Positions 25,613 through 35,618 of a stretch of DNA of 64,000 bases are shown in pieces (within the stretch, counting starts at the first letter, position 1; every line of letters begins with the position of its first letter). The notes beneath the pieces were generated by a model, which saw only the letters and a program-made list of their open reading frames with translations, did not search any database and was not told the origin of the DNA. The DNA is from Rhizobiales bacterium Y(2018) (GTDB lineage Bacteria > Pseudomonadota > Alphaproteobacteria > Rhizobiales > Aestuariivirgaceae), in NCBI GenBank assembly GCA_005502925.1, contig SCPD01000008.1, positions 62,001 to 126,000 of the forward strand, given 5' to 3'. The position numbers and the translations under genes are program-made.

Positions 25613-26677
25613 ATGGCTTCAGTTGACGTCGTGGACGTGCGCAAGGCCTATGGCTCGCAAGAGGTCATTCACGGCGTGTCGATCGGCATCAAGGACGGCG
25701 AATTCGTCATCCTGGTCGGCCCTTCGGGCTGCGGCAAGTCCACGCTTCTTCGCATGATCGCCGGTCTCGAGCCGATCACATCGGGCGATATCCGCATCGG
25801 CGAAAAGGTGGTCAACGACCTGCCGCCCAAAGACCGCGACATCGCCATGGTGTTCCAGTCCTATGCGCTCTATCCGCACAAGACGGTGGCCGAGAATATG
25901 GGCTTCGCGCTCAAGATGCGCCATGCACCCAAGGCCGAGATCGAGAGCCGGGTGCGACGGGCGGCCGAGATCCTCGACCTCGTGCCCTATCTGTCGCGTT
26001 ATCCGCGCCAACTGTCGGGCGGCCAGCGCCAGCGCGTCGCCATGGGCCGCGCCATCGTGCGCGATCCCAAGGTCTTCCTGTTCGACGAGCCGCTGTCCAA
26101 TCTCGACGCCAAATTGCGTGTCCAGATGCGGGCCGAAATCAAGGAGCTGCATCAGCGCCTCAAGACCACGACCGTCTATGTGACGCATGACCAGGTCGAG
26201 GCCATGACCATGGCCGACCGCATCGTGGTGATGCATGACGGCATCGTCGAGCAGTCGGGCTCGCCGCTCGAGCTCTATGACCGGCCGAACAATATCTTCG
26301 TCGCGGGCTTCATCGGCTCGCCGGCGATGAACCTCCTCAAAGGCAAGATCAAGCTCAACGGCAAGGCCTCCTTCGTCACCGAGGACGGCATCGATTTGCC
26401 GCTCACCTCGGCGCCACAAGGCTCCGACGGACGCCCCGCGATCTACGGCATCCGCCCTGAGCATTTCGCGCTTGGCGGCGAGGCGGTGAAAGCCGAGGTC
26501 TCGGTGCTCGAGCCCACCGGATCGGAAACCCAGGTCTTCGCCAAGGTCGGCGCGCAGAAGATCGTCGGCGTGTTCCGCGAGCGTATCTCCGCCAAGCCCG
26601 GCGAGGCGCTGCCGATGGCGCCTGATCCCAAGCTCGTCCATCTCTTCGACAAAGAGACGGGCCTCAGGCTCAACTGA
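25613..26677 (+). CDS. CUT1 sugar ABC transporter ATP-binding protein (second set)
   Basis: 354 residues with Walker A GPSGCGKST, signature LSGGQRQRVAMGRAIV, Walker B FLFDEPLSNLD, switch VTHDQ and a C-terminal MOBE-type domain (YGIRPEHFALGG). GGGAGG lies about 6 bases before the ATG. Unusually for such operons, the ATPase gene comes first, then the kinase, with the binding protein and permeases after an internal promoter. The stop codon overlaps the kinase start (TGATG). Confidence 0.93.
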   Translation: MASVDVVDVRKAYGSQEVIHGVSIGIKDGEFVILVGPSGCGKSTLLRMIAGLEPITSGDIRIGEKVVNDLPPKDRDIAMVFQSYALYPHKTVAENMGFALKMRHAPKAEIESRVRRAAEILDLVPYLSRYPRQLSGGQRQRVAMGRAIVRDPKVFLFDEPLSNLDAKLRVQMRAEIKELHQRLKTTTVYVTHDQVEAMTMADRIVVMHDGIVEQSGSPLELYDRPNNIFVAGFIGSPAMNLLKGKIKLNGKASFVTEDGIDLPLTSAPQGSDGRPAIYGIRPEHFALGGEAVKAEVSVLEPTGSETQVFAKVGAQKIVGVFRERISAKPGEALPMAPDPKLVHLFDKETGLRLN

Positions 26678-27603
26678 TGAGCGGACGTCAGGGCGTCGCC
26701 ATTCTCGGCATCTTCGTCGCCGATCTGGCGTTCCGCGCCGGGCGGCTGCCCGGTATCGGCGAGACCATTGCCGGCTCGGGCTTCAAGATGGGTCCGGGCG
26801 GCAAAGGCTCGAACCAGGCGGTCGCTGCCGCGCGAGTCGGCGCCAAGGTCACCTTCATATCGAAGATCGGGCGCGATGAATTCGGCTCGAATGCGCTCGC
26901 GACCTGGAAGAAGGAAGGCATCACGCCGCGCGTCGTCGAGATGGATGACCAGCCGACCGGCGCTGCCTTCATCTATGTCAACGACACGAATGGCGACAAT
27001 GCCATCATCGTGGTGCCCGGCGCGGCAGCGACGATCACGGCTGCGGATGTCGATGCCGCCGCCGACGCCATCCGCTCTGCCGCCGTCTTCATCACGCAGC
27101 TCGAGCAGCCGGTCGCCGCGGCCAAGCGCGGCCTCGCCATCGCCAGAGAGGCAGGCGCCGTCACCATCTTCAATCCGGCGCCGGCGGAACGCTTCGACGA
27201 TGCGCTCTATGGGCTCTGCGATTATGTCACGCCGAATGAAAGCGAAGCGACGCTCTTGACCGGCATCGAGGTCAAGACGGTCGATGACGCGCGCAAGGCC
27301 GGCGACATTTTTCTCAAGAAGGGCGCCGGCACGGCTCTCATCACACTCGGTGAGGCGGGCGCGCTCCTGCATTCGAAGGCGCAATCCACGCTGGTGCCCG
27401 CTTTCAAGGCCGGCCCCGTTGTCGAGACGACGGGGGCGGGGGACGCGTTCAATGGCGGTTTCGCCGCAGCGCTGGCCGAAGGTGCCTCGCCGCTCGAGGC
27501 AGCGCGTTTCGGCGCGGCGGTGGCTGGGATCTCGGTCACCCGGGCGGGTACGGCGCCCTCCATGCCGACACGATCGGAAGTCGACGCCCTGTTGAAACGC
27601 TGA
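26677..27603 (+). CDS. PfkB-family carbohydrate kinase (ribokinase-like)
   Basis: 308 residues. The N-terminal substrate signature GPGGKGSNQAVAAARVGAKV and the C-terminal ATP/anion-hole signature VETTGAGDAFNGGFAAAL with its catalytic Asp are intact. It closely follows the ribokinase pattern. It phosphorylates a sugar or nucleoside after import. The TGATG overlap ties it to the ATPase gene, so the imported sugar is likely its substrate. Confidence 0.92.
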   Translation: MSGRQGVAILGIFVADLAFRAGRLPGIGETIAGSGFKMGPGGKGSNQAVAAARVGAKVTFISKIGRDEFGSNALATWKKEGITPRVVEMDDQPTGAAFIYVNDTNGDNAIIVVPGAAATITAADVDAAADAIRSAAVFITQLEQPVAAAKRGLAIAREAGAVTIFNPAPAERFDDALYGLCDYVTPNESEATLLTGIEVKTVDDARKAGDIFLKKGAGTALITLGEAGALLHSKAQSTLVPAFKAGPVVETTGAGDAFNGGFAAALAEGASPLEAARFGAAVAGISVTRAGTAPSMPTRSEVDALLKR

Positions 27604-27610
27604 AGCCCGA

Positions 27611-27647
27611 TTGACAGCTTTCCCGGCTGCGCATACTAACATGTTAG
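27611..27647 (+). promoter_or_regulatory. Sigma-70-type promoter with CTAACATGTTAG operator
   Basis: TTGACA at 27611-27616, a 17-base spacer and TACTAA at 27634-27639 form a near-consensus promoter. A perfect 12-base palindrome CTAACATGTTAG (27636-27647) overlaps the -10 and start region, as in many repressor-controlled rhizobial transport promoters. It would drive the binding protein and permease genes separately from the ATPase and kinase. Confidence 0.7.
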
Positions 27648-27705
27648 CAATGGCCGGCATCGAACCGGCCAAAAGAGAATCAGGAAACTAAGGGAGGAAG
27701 TACAC

Positions 27706-29364
27706 GTGAATATCAACCAGCATGACATGCTTTTGGCCATGCAGACCAATCGCCGTACGGTACTCAAAGGCGCCGCCGCGATTTCGGCGCTCGCCGCCAC
27801 CGGCGGTCTCACCGCTTTCGCGCCGGACGCCTCGGCACAGTCCGATCTGCGCAAGGAGCTCCTGCAGATTCCGGGCGTGGGCAAAGGCTCGCCGACGGAT
27901 GCCGACTGGCAGAAGGTCGGTGAATTGTGCCTCGGCGCCACCAAGGCCAATGTCAAGGAAGGCGAGTTCAAGGGCGTCGAGCTCACCTTCATGGGGCTCA
28001 ACAACCAGAACCTGCACAATCTTCTGTTCCGTGGCTTCCTCAAGCCGTGGGAGACCTATACCGGCGCCAAGATCAATTGGATCGATCTCGCCCAGGCCGA
28101 CTACAATGCGCGCCTGCAGCAGTCGATCGCGACCGGCACGGTCGATTTCGACATCGTCGAGATGGGCGCTCCCTTCGAGGGCGATGTCTGCGGCAAGGGC
28201 CTCGCTTCCGAGATGCCCGACTGGGTCAAGACGCAGATCGAGATGGACGACTATGTCGGATATCTCAAGGCGCCGGTCGGCACCTGGGGCGGCAAGACCT
28301 ACCGCATCTCGATCGACGGCGACTGCCACACCTTCAACTACCGCACCGATGTCTTCTCCGATGCCGAACTCGCCAAGGCGTGGAAGGACGAAGGCCATCA
28401 GGGCGAGTGGGGCGTGCCCACCACCTGGCAGAAAGTGCAGGAAGTCACCAAGTTCCTGAAAGGCAAGAAGGCCGCCGGTCAGGATGCCTATGGCTATCTC
28501 GATCCCGCCAAGGGGTGGGGCGGCTTCGGCTTCTACTTCCTCGAAAGCCGCACCACGGCTTACGCCAAGCATCCGGATGACAAGGCCTGGCTCTTCGACG
28601 TCGACACGATGAAGCCGCGCGTCAACAACCCGGCCTTCGTGCGCGCCATCCAGGATGTGATCGATGCGCTGCCGTCGGAACCGGCGGACCAGCTCAATGC
28701 CGATCCGGGCACCACGGCGTTCCAGCAGTTCCTCGCCGGCACGGGCTCGATGCTCGCCTGGTGGGGCGATGTCGGCTCGATGGCCAAGACCAGCGACGGC
28801 TCGGTGATCGGCGATACGGTTGCGTTCTCGATCCTGCCGGGCTCCGACGATGTCTACAACGCCAAGACCGGCCAGTGGGACAAGCTCGCCTCGGGCCCGA
28901 ATTTCGCTCCCAACATGGCCTATATCGGCTGGGGCGTTTACGTCATGGCGCGCGTCGACAGCGATCCGGTGAAGCAGAAGGCGGCGTGGAGTGCGGCAGC
29001 CCATCTCGGCGGCAAGGATCTGTCGCTCTGGACGGCGGCCTATCCGTCGGGCTTCCAGCCCTATCGCAACAGCCATTTCAACATCCCGGAATGGGTGGCG
29101 GCGGGTTATGACGAAGCCTTCATCACGTCCTATCTGAAGTCGCAGTCGGACTCCTACAATCATCCGAATGCGGCGATCGAGCCGCGTATTCCCGGCATCT
29201 TCCAGTATTACAGTGTCGCGGAAGACGAGCTCGCCAAGATCTATGCCGGTGGTTCCACGGCGCAGGCAGGTGCCGATGCGATCGCCGCCGCCTGGGAGAA
29301 GATCACCGACCAGATCGGCCGCGAGAACCAGATCAAGCTCTACAAGGCCTCGCTCGGCCTCTAG
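27706..29364 (+). CDS. Extracellular sugar-binding protein of the second CUT1 transporter (Tat signal)
   Basis: 552 residues from a GTG at 27706, about 6 bases after AGGGAGGAAG. The signal TNRRTVLKGAAAISALAATG with the site near DASAQS is of Tat type. The body is a COG1653-type binding protein (FMGLNNQNLHNLLFRGF, NARLQQSIATGTVDFDIVEMG), again about 100 residues longer than average. An alternative start is the ATG three codons before LLAMQTNRR. A hairpin follows the stop codon. Confidence 0.88.
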   Translation: MNINQHDMLLAMQTNRRTVLKGAAAISALAATGGLTAFAPDASAQSDLRKELLQIPGVGKGSPTDADWQKVGELCLGATKANVKEGEFKGVELTFMGLNNQNLHNLLFRGFLKPWETYTGAKINWIDLAQADYNARLQQSIATGTVDFDIVEMGAPFEGDVCGKGLASEMPDWVKTQIEMDDYVGYLKAPVGTWGGKTYRISIDGDCHTFNYRTDVFSDAELAKAWKDEGHQGEWGVPTTWQKVQEVTKFLKGKKAAGQDAYGYLDPAKGWGGFGFYFLESRTTAYAKHPDDKAWLFDVDTMKPRVNNPAFVRAIQDVIDALPSEPADQLNADPGTTAFQQFLAGTGSMLAWWGDVGSMAKTSDGSVIGDTVAFSILPGSDDVYNAKTGQWDKLASGPNFAPNMAYIGWGVYVMARVDSDPVKQKAAWSAAAHLGGKDLSLWTAAYPSGFQPYRNSHFNIPEWVAAGYDEAFITSYLKSQSDSYNHPNAAIEPRIPGIFQYYSVAEDELAKIYAGGSTAQAGADAIAAAWEKITDQIGRENQIKLYKASLGL

Positions 29365-29385
29365 CTCTCGCATTTGACACACATC

Positions 29386-29416
29386 ATCCTGGTGGCGCAG
29401 CCTGAGTCACCAGGAT
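29386..29416 (+). promoter_or_regulatory. Hairpin after the binding-protein gene (attenuator or mRNA stabiliser)
   Basis: Perfect 9-base arms ATCCTGGTG and CACCAGGAT with a 13-base loop, followed by TCTTGTTTCTG, a partial T-run. It may act as a leaky terminator so that the binding protein is made in excess over the permeases, like the hairpin in the first sugar operon. Confidence 0.6.
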
Positions 29417-29446
29417 TCTTGTTTCTGTACGGATGCCCTCGCTCTC

Positions 29447-30565
29447 ATGAACACCGCGCTGCCTCAGACCGCCGGCAAGATGCATGAACCGCTGTCGCGT
29501 GTCGCCGATACGCCGCAAGCACCCCTCGGGCGCGCGCTTGTCTGGGGCGCGTCCCTGGGCCTCGCCTTCATCGCGCTCTGGCAGGCGCTTTATTCGGCCG
29601 GTGTGATCGCGTCCGGCTTCGAGAGCTGGCGTCCGGTGCTCTACGCCTTCCTCCTGTGGACGGTGGCGCTCGGCGTGGCGCAGGTCTTGATGCGCGGCGA
29701 GCGCGGTAAACATGCGCTTTTCGTGCTACCCGCCGTCGCCTTTACCGTGGCGATGGTGATCTTCCCGACCTTCTTCGGCCTCTATCTTGCCTTCACCAAC
29801 TGGAATTTGAGCTCGGCCGCCGGGCCGCAGTTCAACGGCCTCGACAATCTGCGCTCGCTCTTCGCCGATGCGTATTTCTGGAACGCGCTCCTCAACATGG
29901 TCTATTACGTGTTGTTCGTGCTCGTCCAATATGCGATCGCCTTCGGCCTGGCGCTGCTCCTCAATGCCGACATCAAGGCGCGCAAGTTCTTCCGCGTCGC
30001 CTTTCTCCTGCCTTTCATGCTGAGCCCGGTGGCGGTGAGCTGGATGATCGGCAAGTCGCTCATGGAATACCGTTTCGGCCCGGCGGCGACGCTCGCCCGC
30101 CATCTCGGCTGGGAAAATCCGGCCTTCTTCACGACACCCTGGATCGCGCGTCTCAGCATCGTCGCCATGGATGCCTGGGTGTGGATCCCCTTCATTATGA
30201 TCCTGCTGCTCGCCGGCCTTCAGGCGATGCCCAAGGAAATAACGGAAGCCGCCAAGGTCGATGGCGCCAGCCCGTGGCAGTCCTTCTGGCAGATCACCTT
30301 TCCCTTGATGCTGCCGGTCAGCGTCACGGCCATCGTGCTCAAGGTCATCTTCCAGCTCAAGCTCGCCGATATCGTGATCAATGTGACCTCGGGCGGGCCA
30401 GGAGGAGCCACCGACACGGTGTCGAGCTTCATCTTCCGCGAATATCGCGACCGCTCGAATGTCGGCTACGGCACGATGCTCGCCGAATTCTATCTGGTGA
30501 TCATCATCATCTTCGTGACCCTGCTGCTCAAATTCGCCAGCCGCTTCATGCAGAGGACGACCTGA
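29447..30565 (+). CDS. CUT1 sugar ABC transporter permease with extra N-terminal helices
   Basis: 372 residues, about 70 more than a standard UgpA-type permease. The extra N-terminal part holds two likely helices (about 28-50 and 60-78) before the usual first helix (ALFVLPAVAFTVAMVIFPTFFG). The EAA loop TEAAKVDGASPWQSFWQITFP is normal. No clear ribosome binding site precedes ATG 29447; MHEPLSRV eleven codons on is an alternative. Confidence 0.9.
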   Translation: MNTALPQTAGKMHEPLSRVADTPQAPLGRALVWGASLGLAFIALWQALYSAGVIASGFESWRPVLYAFLLWTVALGVAQVLMRGERGKHALFVLPAVAFTVAMVIFPTFFGLYLAFTNWNLSSAAGPQFNGLDNLRSLFADAYFWNALLNMVYYVLFVLVQYAIAFGLALLLNADIKARKFFRVAFLLPFMLSPVAVSWMIGKSLMEYRFGPAATLARHLGWENPAFFTTPWIARLSIVAMDAWVWIPFIMILLLAGLQAMPKEITEAAKVDGASPWQSFWQITFPLMLPVSVTAIVLKVIFQLKLADIVINVTSGGPGGATDTVSSFIFREYRDRSNVGYGTMLAEFYLVIIIIFVTLLLKFASRFMQRTT

Positions 30566-30566
30566 C

Positions 30567-31445
30567 ATGAGCGACACGCAAAGAATCACCGTCCGCGTGC
30601 TCGTCTATGGCGCGCTCATCATCTGGACCTTTGTCTCGCTGTTCCCGATCTATTGGACGCTCACCACCTCGTTCAAGACGGCAGTCAATGTCACCCAGGG
30701 CCATCTCATTCCATGGGTCGACTTCATTCCCGACTGGCGCGGCTGGCGCTCGCTCGGCCTTTCGCCCGACACGATCGGCCAGGTCTCGACGGTGCGCGAG
30801 GAATTCCTCAAGCGTTTCGCCAACAGCGTCATCGCCTCGCTGGGCGCCGCGGCGCTGGCGGTGGTGATCGGCTCGCTGGCGGCCTATGGCCTGAGCCGTT
30901 TCGACTACAAATTCGGCTGGATGCGCAACAAGGACATCTCCTTCTTCTTCCTGTCACAGCTCATCCTGCCGCCGGTCGTGCTGGCGATGCCGTTCCTCGT
31001 CCTTTACAAGGAGCTGGCGCTGCTCGACACCCGCATCGGCTTGATCCTCGTCTACACGCTGATGGTGTTGCCGATCGTGATCTGGATCATGCGCGACCAG
31101 TTCGACACGATCCCGATCGAACTGGAGCAGGCGGCGCTCGTCGATGGCTGCTCGGTCTGGGGCGCTTTCCTGCGCATCGTCGTGCCGATCGCATTGCCGG
31201 GCATGGTGGCGGCCTTCATTCTCTCGGTTATTCTGTGCTGGAACGAATATTTCTTTGCCGCGCTTCTGACCTCGACCAATGCCAAGACCTTGCCGGTGAT
31301 GGTGGCGAGCCAGACCGGCTCACAGGGCATCAGCTGGTGGTCGATGGCGGCGCTGTCGACGGCGGCGATCGCACCCCTCGTCGTCATCGGTGTATTTCTC
31401 GAGCGTTATATCGTGAAGGGACTGACCGCCGGTGCGGTCAAGTAG
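30567..31445 (+). CDS. CUT1 sugar ABC transporter permease (MalG type)
   Basis: 292 residues with six helices and the EAA loop EQAALVDGCSVWGAFLRIVVP. Starts one base after the stop of the partner permease. It ends the second sugar operon; its last 8 bases overlap the 3' end of the convergent NTPase gene. Confidence 0.92.
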   Translation: MSDTQRITVRVLVYGALIIWTFVSLFPIYWTLTTSFKTAVNVTQGHLIPWVDFIPDWRGWRSLGLSPDTIGQVSTVREEFLKRFANSVIASLGAAALAVVIGSLAAYGLSRFDYKFGWMRNKDISFFFLSQLILPPVVLAMPFLVLYKELALLDTRIGLILVYTLMVLPIVIWIMRDQFDTIPIELEQAALVDGCSVWGAFLRIVVPIALPGMVAAFILSVILCWNEYFFAALLTSTNAKTLPVMVASQTGSQGISWWSMAALSTAAIAPLVVIGVFLERYIVKGLTAGAVK

Positions 31446-31992
31446 GAAGACCGGCTTTTTCCAGCACGAAGTCGACGCGCTCCCCGACGGACGACTTGGG
31501 CAGTTCGACGATCTCGAAGCCGAGCTCCCGGTAGGTTCTTTCGATATTCTCACAAGTGCGCCGGGCCTCGTGCGGGGACTGCTTGCGCTCGCGGTCATTG
31601 GTGAACATTTCGGGCCAGAAGGGGGCGATGAAGACGCGCCGGTTGTAGCGGAAGGCCGCCGCCGCCTTCAGCATATGGCCGGGAACGGGCAGGCCCATGA
31701 GGCGCATATAACCGACCATGTCCGGAACGCCGCGGTCGAAGAAGACGGTGCCCAGCATGTCCTCGGCCAGGCGATAGGAGTGCATGTCGAAAGCCAGCAT
31801 GGCCTCGGCGAAGAGGGCCGGATCACGCCAAGGGAGGGCCGGGCCGTCGATCGTCACCTGGTCCTGGATGATGGCGCGGCCCGCCTCGATGGTGCGATGA
31901 TATCCTCGCGCGGTGAGGGCGTCGAGAAGCGTGGTCTTGCCGGCGCCGGGGCCGCCGGTGATGATGAAGAAGCGGTCGCTGTCTGGCGACAT
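31438..31992 (-). CDS. P-loop NTPase (AAA_28-like, nucleotide/nucleoside kinase-like)
   Basis: 184 residues. The Walker A motif ITGGPGAGKTTLLDAL is at the N-terminus, followed by TIEAGRAIIQDQ, VFFDRGVPDMVGYM (Walker-B-like with Asp-Arg) and FIAPFWPEMFTNDRER. This is the pattern of the small AAA_28 P-loop family, whose members resemble kinases and mostly lack an assigned function. I chose ATG 31992 with AAGGAA upstream. It stands alone, convergent with the sugar permease operon. Confidence 0.85.
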   Translation of the reverse strand: MSPDSDRFFIITGGPGAGKTTLLDALTARGYHRTIEAGRAIIQDQVTIDGPALPWRDPALFAEAMLAFDMHSYRLAEDMLGTVFFDRGVPDMVGYMRLMGLPVPGHMLKAAAAFRYNRRVFIAPFWPEMFTNDRERKQSPHEARRTCENIERTYRELGFEIVELPKSSVGERVDFVLEKAGLPT

Positions 31993-32071
31993 GGTGGTTC
32001 CTTTCTTGATTGCAGATAATAACGCGCCCGCGCTCACGCGGAGCGCACGTCATCTTTCGCCGGGATGAAAG

Positions 32072-32704
32072 TTAGCGGCGGGCTTCGGTCGCCATCTTGA
32101 CGGCGAGGCCGGCGAGCACGGTGCCCATCAGCCAGCGCTGGACGAGCAGGAAGGTGGGGCGGCCGGAGAGGAAGACGGCGATCGAGCCGGCTGTCACGGC
32201 AATGATCGAGTTGACCGTGACACTGATGGCGATCTGGGTCGCGCCAAGAGCGACGGACTGCAGAAGCACGCTGCCTTTCTCGGGATCGATGAATTGCGGC
32301 AGCAGCGAGAGATAGAGAACCGCGATCTTGGGATTCAGCAGATTGGTCAGGAAACCCATCAGAAACAGCTTGCGTGGCCCATCCTTTGGCAATGCCTTCA
32401 CCGCGAAGGGCGAACTGCCATTCGGTCTTACGGCCTGCCAGGCGAGATAGAGGAGATAAAGCGCGCCGCCGAAACGCAAGGCGTCATAGGCATAGGGAAT
32501 GGCGATGACGATGGCGGTGATGCCGAAAGCCGCGCAAAGCATATAGACCACGAAACCCAGCGCCACGCCGCCAAGCGAGATGAGCCCGGCCACACGCCCC
32601 TGCGAGATCGAGCGCGAGACGAGATAGATCATGTTCGGGCCGGGGGTGAGCACCATGCCAAGCGCGATCAGCGCGAAAGCGAGATGGGTGGAAAGCTCGG
32701 GCAT
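32072..32704 (-). CDS. LysE/RhtB-family amino acid exporter
   Basis: 210 residues, about six helices. The N-terminal LTPGPNMIYLVSRSISQGR is the family signature; NLLNPKIAVLYLSLLPQF is the second conserved stretch. It exports amino acids or related compounds from the cytoplasm. It follows the peptide importer ATPase gene by 9 bases, so peptide uptake, peptide hydrolysis and amino acid export appear to share an operon. Confidence 0.92.
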   Translation of the reverse strand: MPELSTHLAFALIALGMVLTPGPNMIYLVSRSISQGRVAGLISLGGVALGFVVYMLCAAFGITAIVIAIPYAYDALRFGGALYLLYLAWQAVRPNGSSPFAVKALPKDGPRKLFLMGFLTNLLNPKIAVLYLSLLPQFIDPEKGSVLLQSVALGATQIAISVTVNSIIAVTAGSIAVFLSGRPTFLLVQRWLMGTVLAGLAVKMATEARR

Positions 32705-32713
32705 GGGTGTGGT

Positions 32714-33697
32714 TCAGGCCGTGAGGGGATAATGGCAGGCGACACTACGCGTTCCGGCCATTTCTGTCAAAACCGGCCTCTCCTCACGGCATTTGTCGGT
32801 GGCGAACGGGCAACGCGGGTGGAAGCGACAGCCTTGCGGCGGGTTGATCGGGCTCGGCACATCGCCGGTCAGCACGATACGCTTGCGCTCGCCGGCTTTC
32901 TTGAGGTCGGGCTGCGGCACCGCCGAGATCAGCGCCTGGGTATAGGGATGGCTCGGCTTAGCGAAGATGTCGTTGGCGCTGCCGAGTTCGACGATCGAAC
33001 CCAGATACATGACCGCGATGCGGGTCGAGACCTGGCGCACCACGCTCAGATCATGGGCGATGAAGACATAAGTGAGGTTCAGGCGCTCCTGGAGATCGGC
33101 GAGCAGGTTGACGATCTGCGCCTGGACCGAGACGTCGAGGGCCGAGACCGGCTCATCTGCGACGATCAGGCTCGGTTCCAGGGCGATGGCGCGCGCGATG
33201 CCGATACGCTGGCGCTGGCCGCCGGAGAATTCATGCGGGAAGCGGTCCATATGATCGGGTGAGAGGCCCACCACGTCGAGAAGCTGCCTGACCCGGTCGC
33301 GGACTTCCGTTTCGCTCAGGCGCAAATGCACGCGCAAGGGTTCGGCGATGAGATCGCGGATCCTCCGGCGCGGATTAAGCGAGGCGTAAGGGTCCTGGAA
33401 GACCATTTGCATGCGCTGCCGCAAGGGGCGCATCTGGCGCAGCGTCTTCGTGGTGATGTCGACGCCTTCGAAATAGAGCTCGCCGCCGGTGATGTCATAG
33501 AGGCGGGTCATGCAGCGCCCGAGGGTGGACTTGCCGCAACCCGATTCCCCGACGAGGCCGACCGTCTCGCCCGGCATGATCTTCAATGAGACCGCGTCCA
33601 CCGCATGCACGGTGCGCAGGCCTTGCGCGGTGAAACGGTTGCCGATGACGAATTGCTTCGTCACGTTGCGGGCTTCGAGGAGGGGAGCGGCGGTCAT
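32714..33697 (-). CDS. Oligopeptide/dipeptide ABC transporter ATP-binding protein (DppF type)
   Basis: 327 residues with Walker [12 protein letters not shown], signature [17 protein letters not shown], Walker [14 protein letters not shown] and the C-terminal oligopeptide-transporter tail with cysteines ([14 protein letters not shown]). These four Cys can hold an iron-sulphur cluster in the family. Start 33697 overlaps the dppD stop as ATGA; a longer in-frame start lies within dppD and is unlikely. Confidence 0.93.
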   Translation of the reverse strand: MTAAPLLEARNVTKQFVIGNRFTAQGLRTVHAVDAVSLKIMPGETVGLVGESGCGKSTLGRCMTRLYDITGGELYFEGVDITTKTLRQMRPLRQRMQMVFQDPYASLNPRRRIRDLIAEPLRVHLRLSETEVRDRVRQLLDVVGLSPDHMDRFPHEFSGGQRQRIGIARAIALEPSLIVADEPVSALDVSVQAQIVNLLADLQERLNLTYVFIAHDLSVVRQVSTRIAVMYLGSIVELGSANDIFAKPSHPYTQALISAVPQPDLKKAGERKRIVLTGDVPSPINPPQGCRFHPRCPFATDKCREERPVLTEMAGTRSVACHYPLTA

Positions 33698-34647
33698 GGC
33701 GCGGCCTTCAGGAAACAGGCGGCGGCATGGGCGCCGCCTTCGAGAGGCGGCTTCTCGGCGCATTTGTCGAAGCGCGAGGGACAGCGCGGGCCGAAAGAGC
33801 AGCCTTTCGGCAGATCGAGAAGTGAGGGCGGTGAGCCTGGAATGGATTTGAGGCGGCGCGGCTTCTCGCCTTCGAGCGGCGGGATCGAATCGAGCAGCGC
33901 CTTGGTGTAGGGGTGACGAGGCTCCAGCAGGATCTCCGCCTTGGTGCCGCGCTCGACGACGCGGCCCGAATACATGACCATCACCCGGTCGGCCGTTTCG
34001 GCGATGACGCCCATGTCATGGGTGATGAAGACGATCGCCGATTTGTGAACGCGCCTCAGCTTGCGGATGAGGTCTAGGATCTGCGCCTGGACCGTCACGT
34101 CGAGCGCCGTGGTCGGCTCATCGGCGATGAGGAGGGCCGGGTTGCAGGAGAGCGCCATGGCGATGACGGCGCGCTGGCGCATGCCGCCCGACAGCTGATG
34201 CGGATAACGTTCGATCGCCTCGCGCGGATTGGGGATGTTCACCTCGGCGAGCAGGTCGATGGCGCGGGCAAGCGCCGCCTTCTTCCCGATCCGCTCATGC
34301 ACCATGATCTGCTCGGCGATCTGCCAGCCGATCGTATAGACCGGCGTCATGGCGGTCATCGGGTCCTGGAAGATCATGGCGATCTCCCGGCCGCGCAATT
34401 TGCGCATCTCGCTGGCCTTGAGGCCGATGAGCTCGCGGCCCCTGAGCTTGATCGAGCCCTCGATCACCGCATTGGGATCGTTGATGAGGCCCATGACAGC
34501 CAAGAGCGAGATGGTTTTGCCGGAGCCCGACTCGCCCACCACGCCCAAAATCTCGCTCTCGGCCACGTCGAAGGACACGCCGTCGATGGCGCGCACCCGG
34601 CCGTGTTCGGTGCGGAAGGAGATCCTGAGATCGCGCACTTCGAGCAT
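33694..34647 (-). CDS. Oligopeptide/dipeptide ABC transporter ATP-binding protein (DppD type)
   Basis: 317 residues with Walker [12 protein letters not shown], signature [15 protein letters not shown], Walker [15 protein letters not shown] and the C-terminal cysteine tail ([14 protein letters not shown]). Pairs with DppF to energise peptide uptake. The start shares a base with the stop codon of the upstream permease gene. Confidence 0.93.
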   Translation of the reverse strand: MLEVRDLRISFRTEHGRVRAIDGVSFDVAESEILGVVGESGSGKTISLLAVMGLINDPNAVIEGSIKLRGRELIGLKASEMRKLRGREIAMIFQDPMTAMTPVYTIGWQIAEQIMVHERIGKKAALARAIDLLAEVNIPNPREAIERYPHQLSGGMRQRAVIAMALSCNPALLIADEPTTALDVTVQAQILDLIRKLRRVHKSAIVFITHDMGVIAETADRVMVMYSGRVVERGTKAEILLEPRHPYTKALLDSIPPLEGEKPRRLKSIPGSPPSLLDLPKGCSFGPRCPSRFDKCAEKPPLEGGAHAAACFLKAAP

Positions 34648-35618
34648 CAGGCCGACCTCACGCGCGGGTCGAGCAGGATATAGACGACATCGACCAGCGC
34701 ATTGGCGAGAACGACGAAGAAGGAAGCATAGATGACGGTGGTCATGATGACCGGCAGATCGAGATTCTGCAGCGCGTCGTAAGTGAGCTTGCCGACGCCT
34801 TGGAGGCCGAAGACCACCTCGGTGAGGAGGGCGGCGCCGCCGACCAGGGCGCCGAAATCGAGGCCGAACAGAGTGACGAAGCTGATGAGCGAGGTGCGCA
34901 AAGCATGGCGCAGCATGATACGCGTCTCGGAGAGGCCCTTGGCGCGGGCGGTGCGGATATAATCCTCCTGCATCGCCTCAATGAGATTGGCCCTGAGCAC
35001 GCGGCCATAGAGGCCGATATAGAGGATCGACAAAGTGATCCACGGGATGACCAAAGTGAGGAACCAGCCCTTGGGGTCCTCGGTCAAGGGCTTGTAGCCC
35101 AGCGGCGGCACCCAGGAGAACATCCAGCTGTCGTGGTAGCGGCTCTGGGTGATGAGATTCATGACCTCGCCCAGCCAATAGACCGGCATGGCGCAACCGA
35201 TCAGCCCCAAGGCCATCAGTGATTTGTCGATCCAGCTGCCGCGTGTCGCCGCGGCGATGAGGCCGACCAGTAGGCCGAAGATCACCCACAGCACGGCGGC
35301 GCCGATCACCAGCGACAGCGTGACGGGTATGGTGTCGATCACCGCCGGCACGACCTTCCAGCCGCGATTGACGAAAGAGGTCAGGTCCTGGGTGATGAAG
35401 AGCTTCTTCATCATGGTGTAATACTGGACCCAGATCGGCTGATCGAAGCCGAAGCTCTTGCGCACCGCCTCGAGCGTCTCGGGCGAAGCATTACGGCCGG
35501 CGATGCGCGAGGCAGGATCGGCGCCCGGTGTCACGAAGAAGATGAGAAACACCAGCACACTGATGCCGAACATCACGAAGATCATCTGGCCGAAGCGGCG
35601 GATGAGGGCGAGCAGCAT
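34647..35618 (-). CDS. Peptide ABC transporter permease (DppB type)
   Basis: 323 residues with the DppB N-terminus ([27 protein letters not shown]), a periplasmic loop and the ATPase-contact loop [20 protein letters not shown]. Forms the channel with DppC. The start overlaps the dppC stop by one base. Confidence 0.93.
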   Translation of the reverse strand: MLLALIRRFGQMIFVMFGISVLVFLIFFVTPGADPASRIAGRNASPETLEAVRKSFGFDQPIWVQYYTMMKKLFITQDLTSFVNRGWKVVPAVIDTIPVTLSLVIGAAVLWVIFGLLVGLIAAATRGSWIDKSLMALGLIGCAMPVYWLGEVMNLITQSRYHDSWMFSWVPPLGYKPLTEDPKGWFLTLVIPWITLSILYIGLYGRVLRANLIEAMQEDYIRTARAKGLSETRIMLRHALRTSLISFVTLFGLDFGALVGGAALLTEVVFGLQGVGKLTYDALQNLDLPVIMTTVIYASFFVVLANALVDVVYILLDPRVRSA

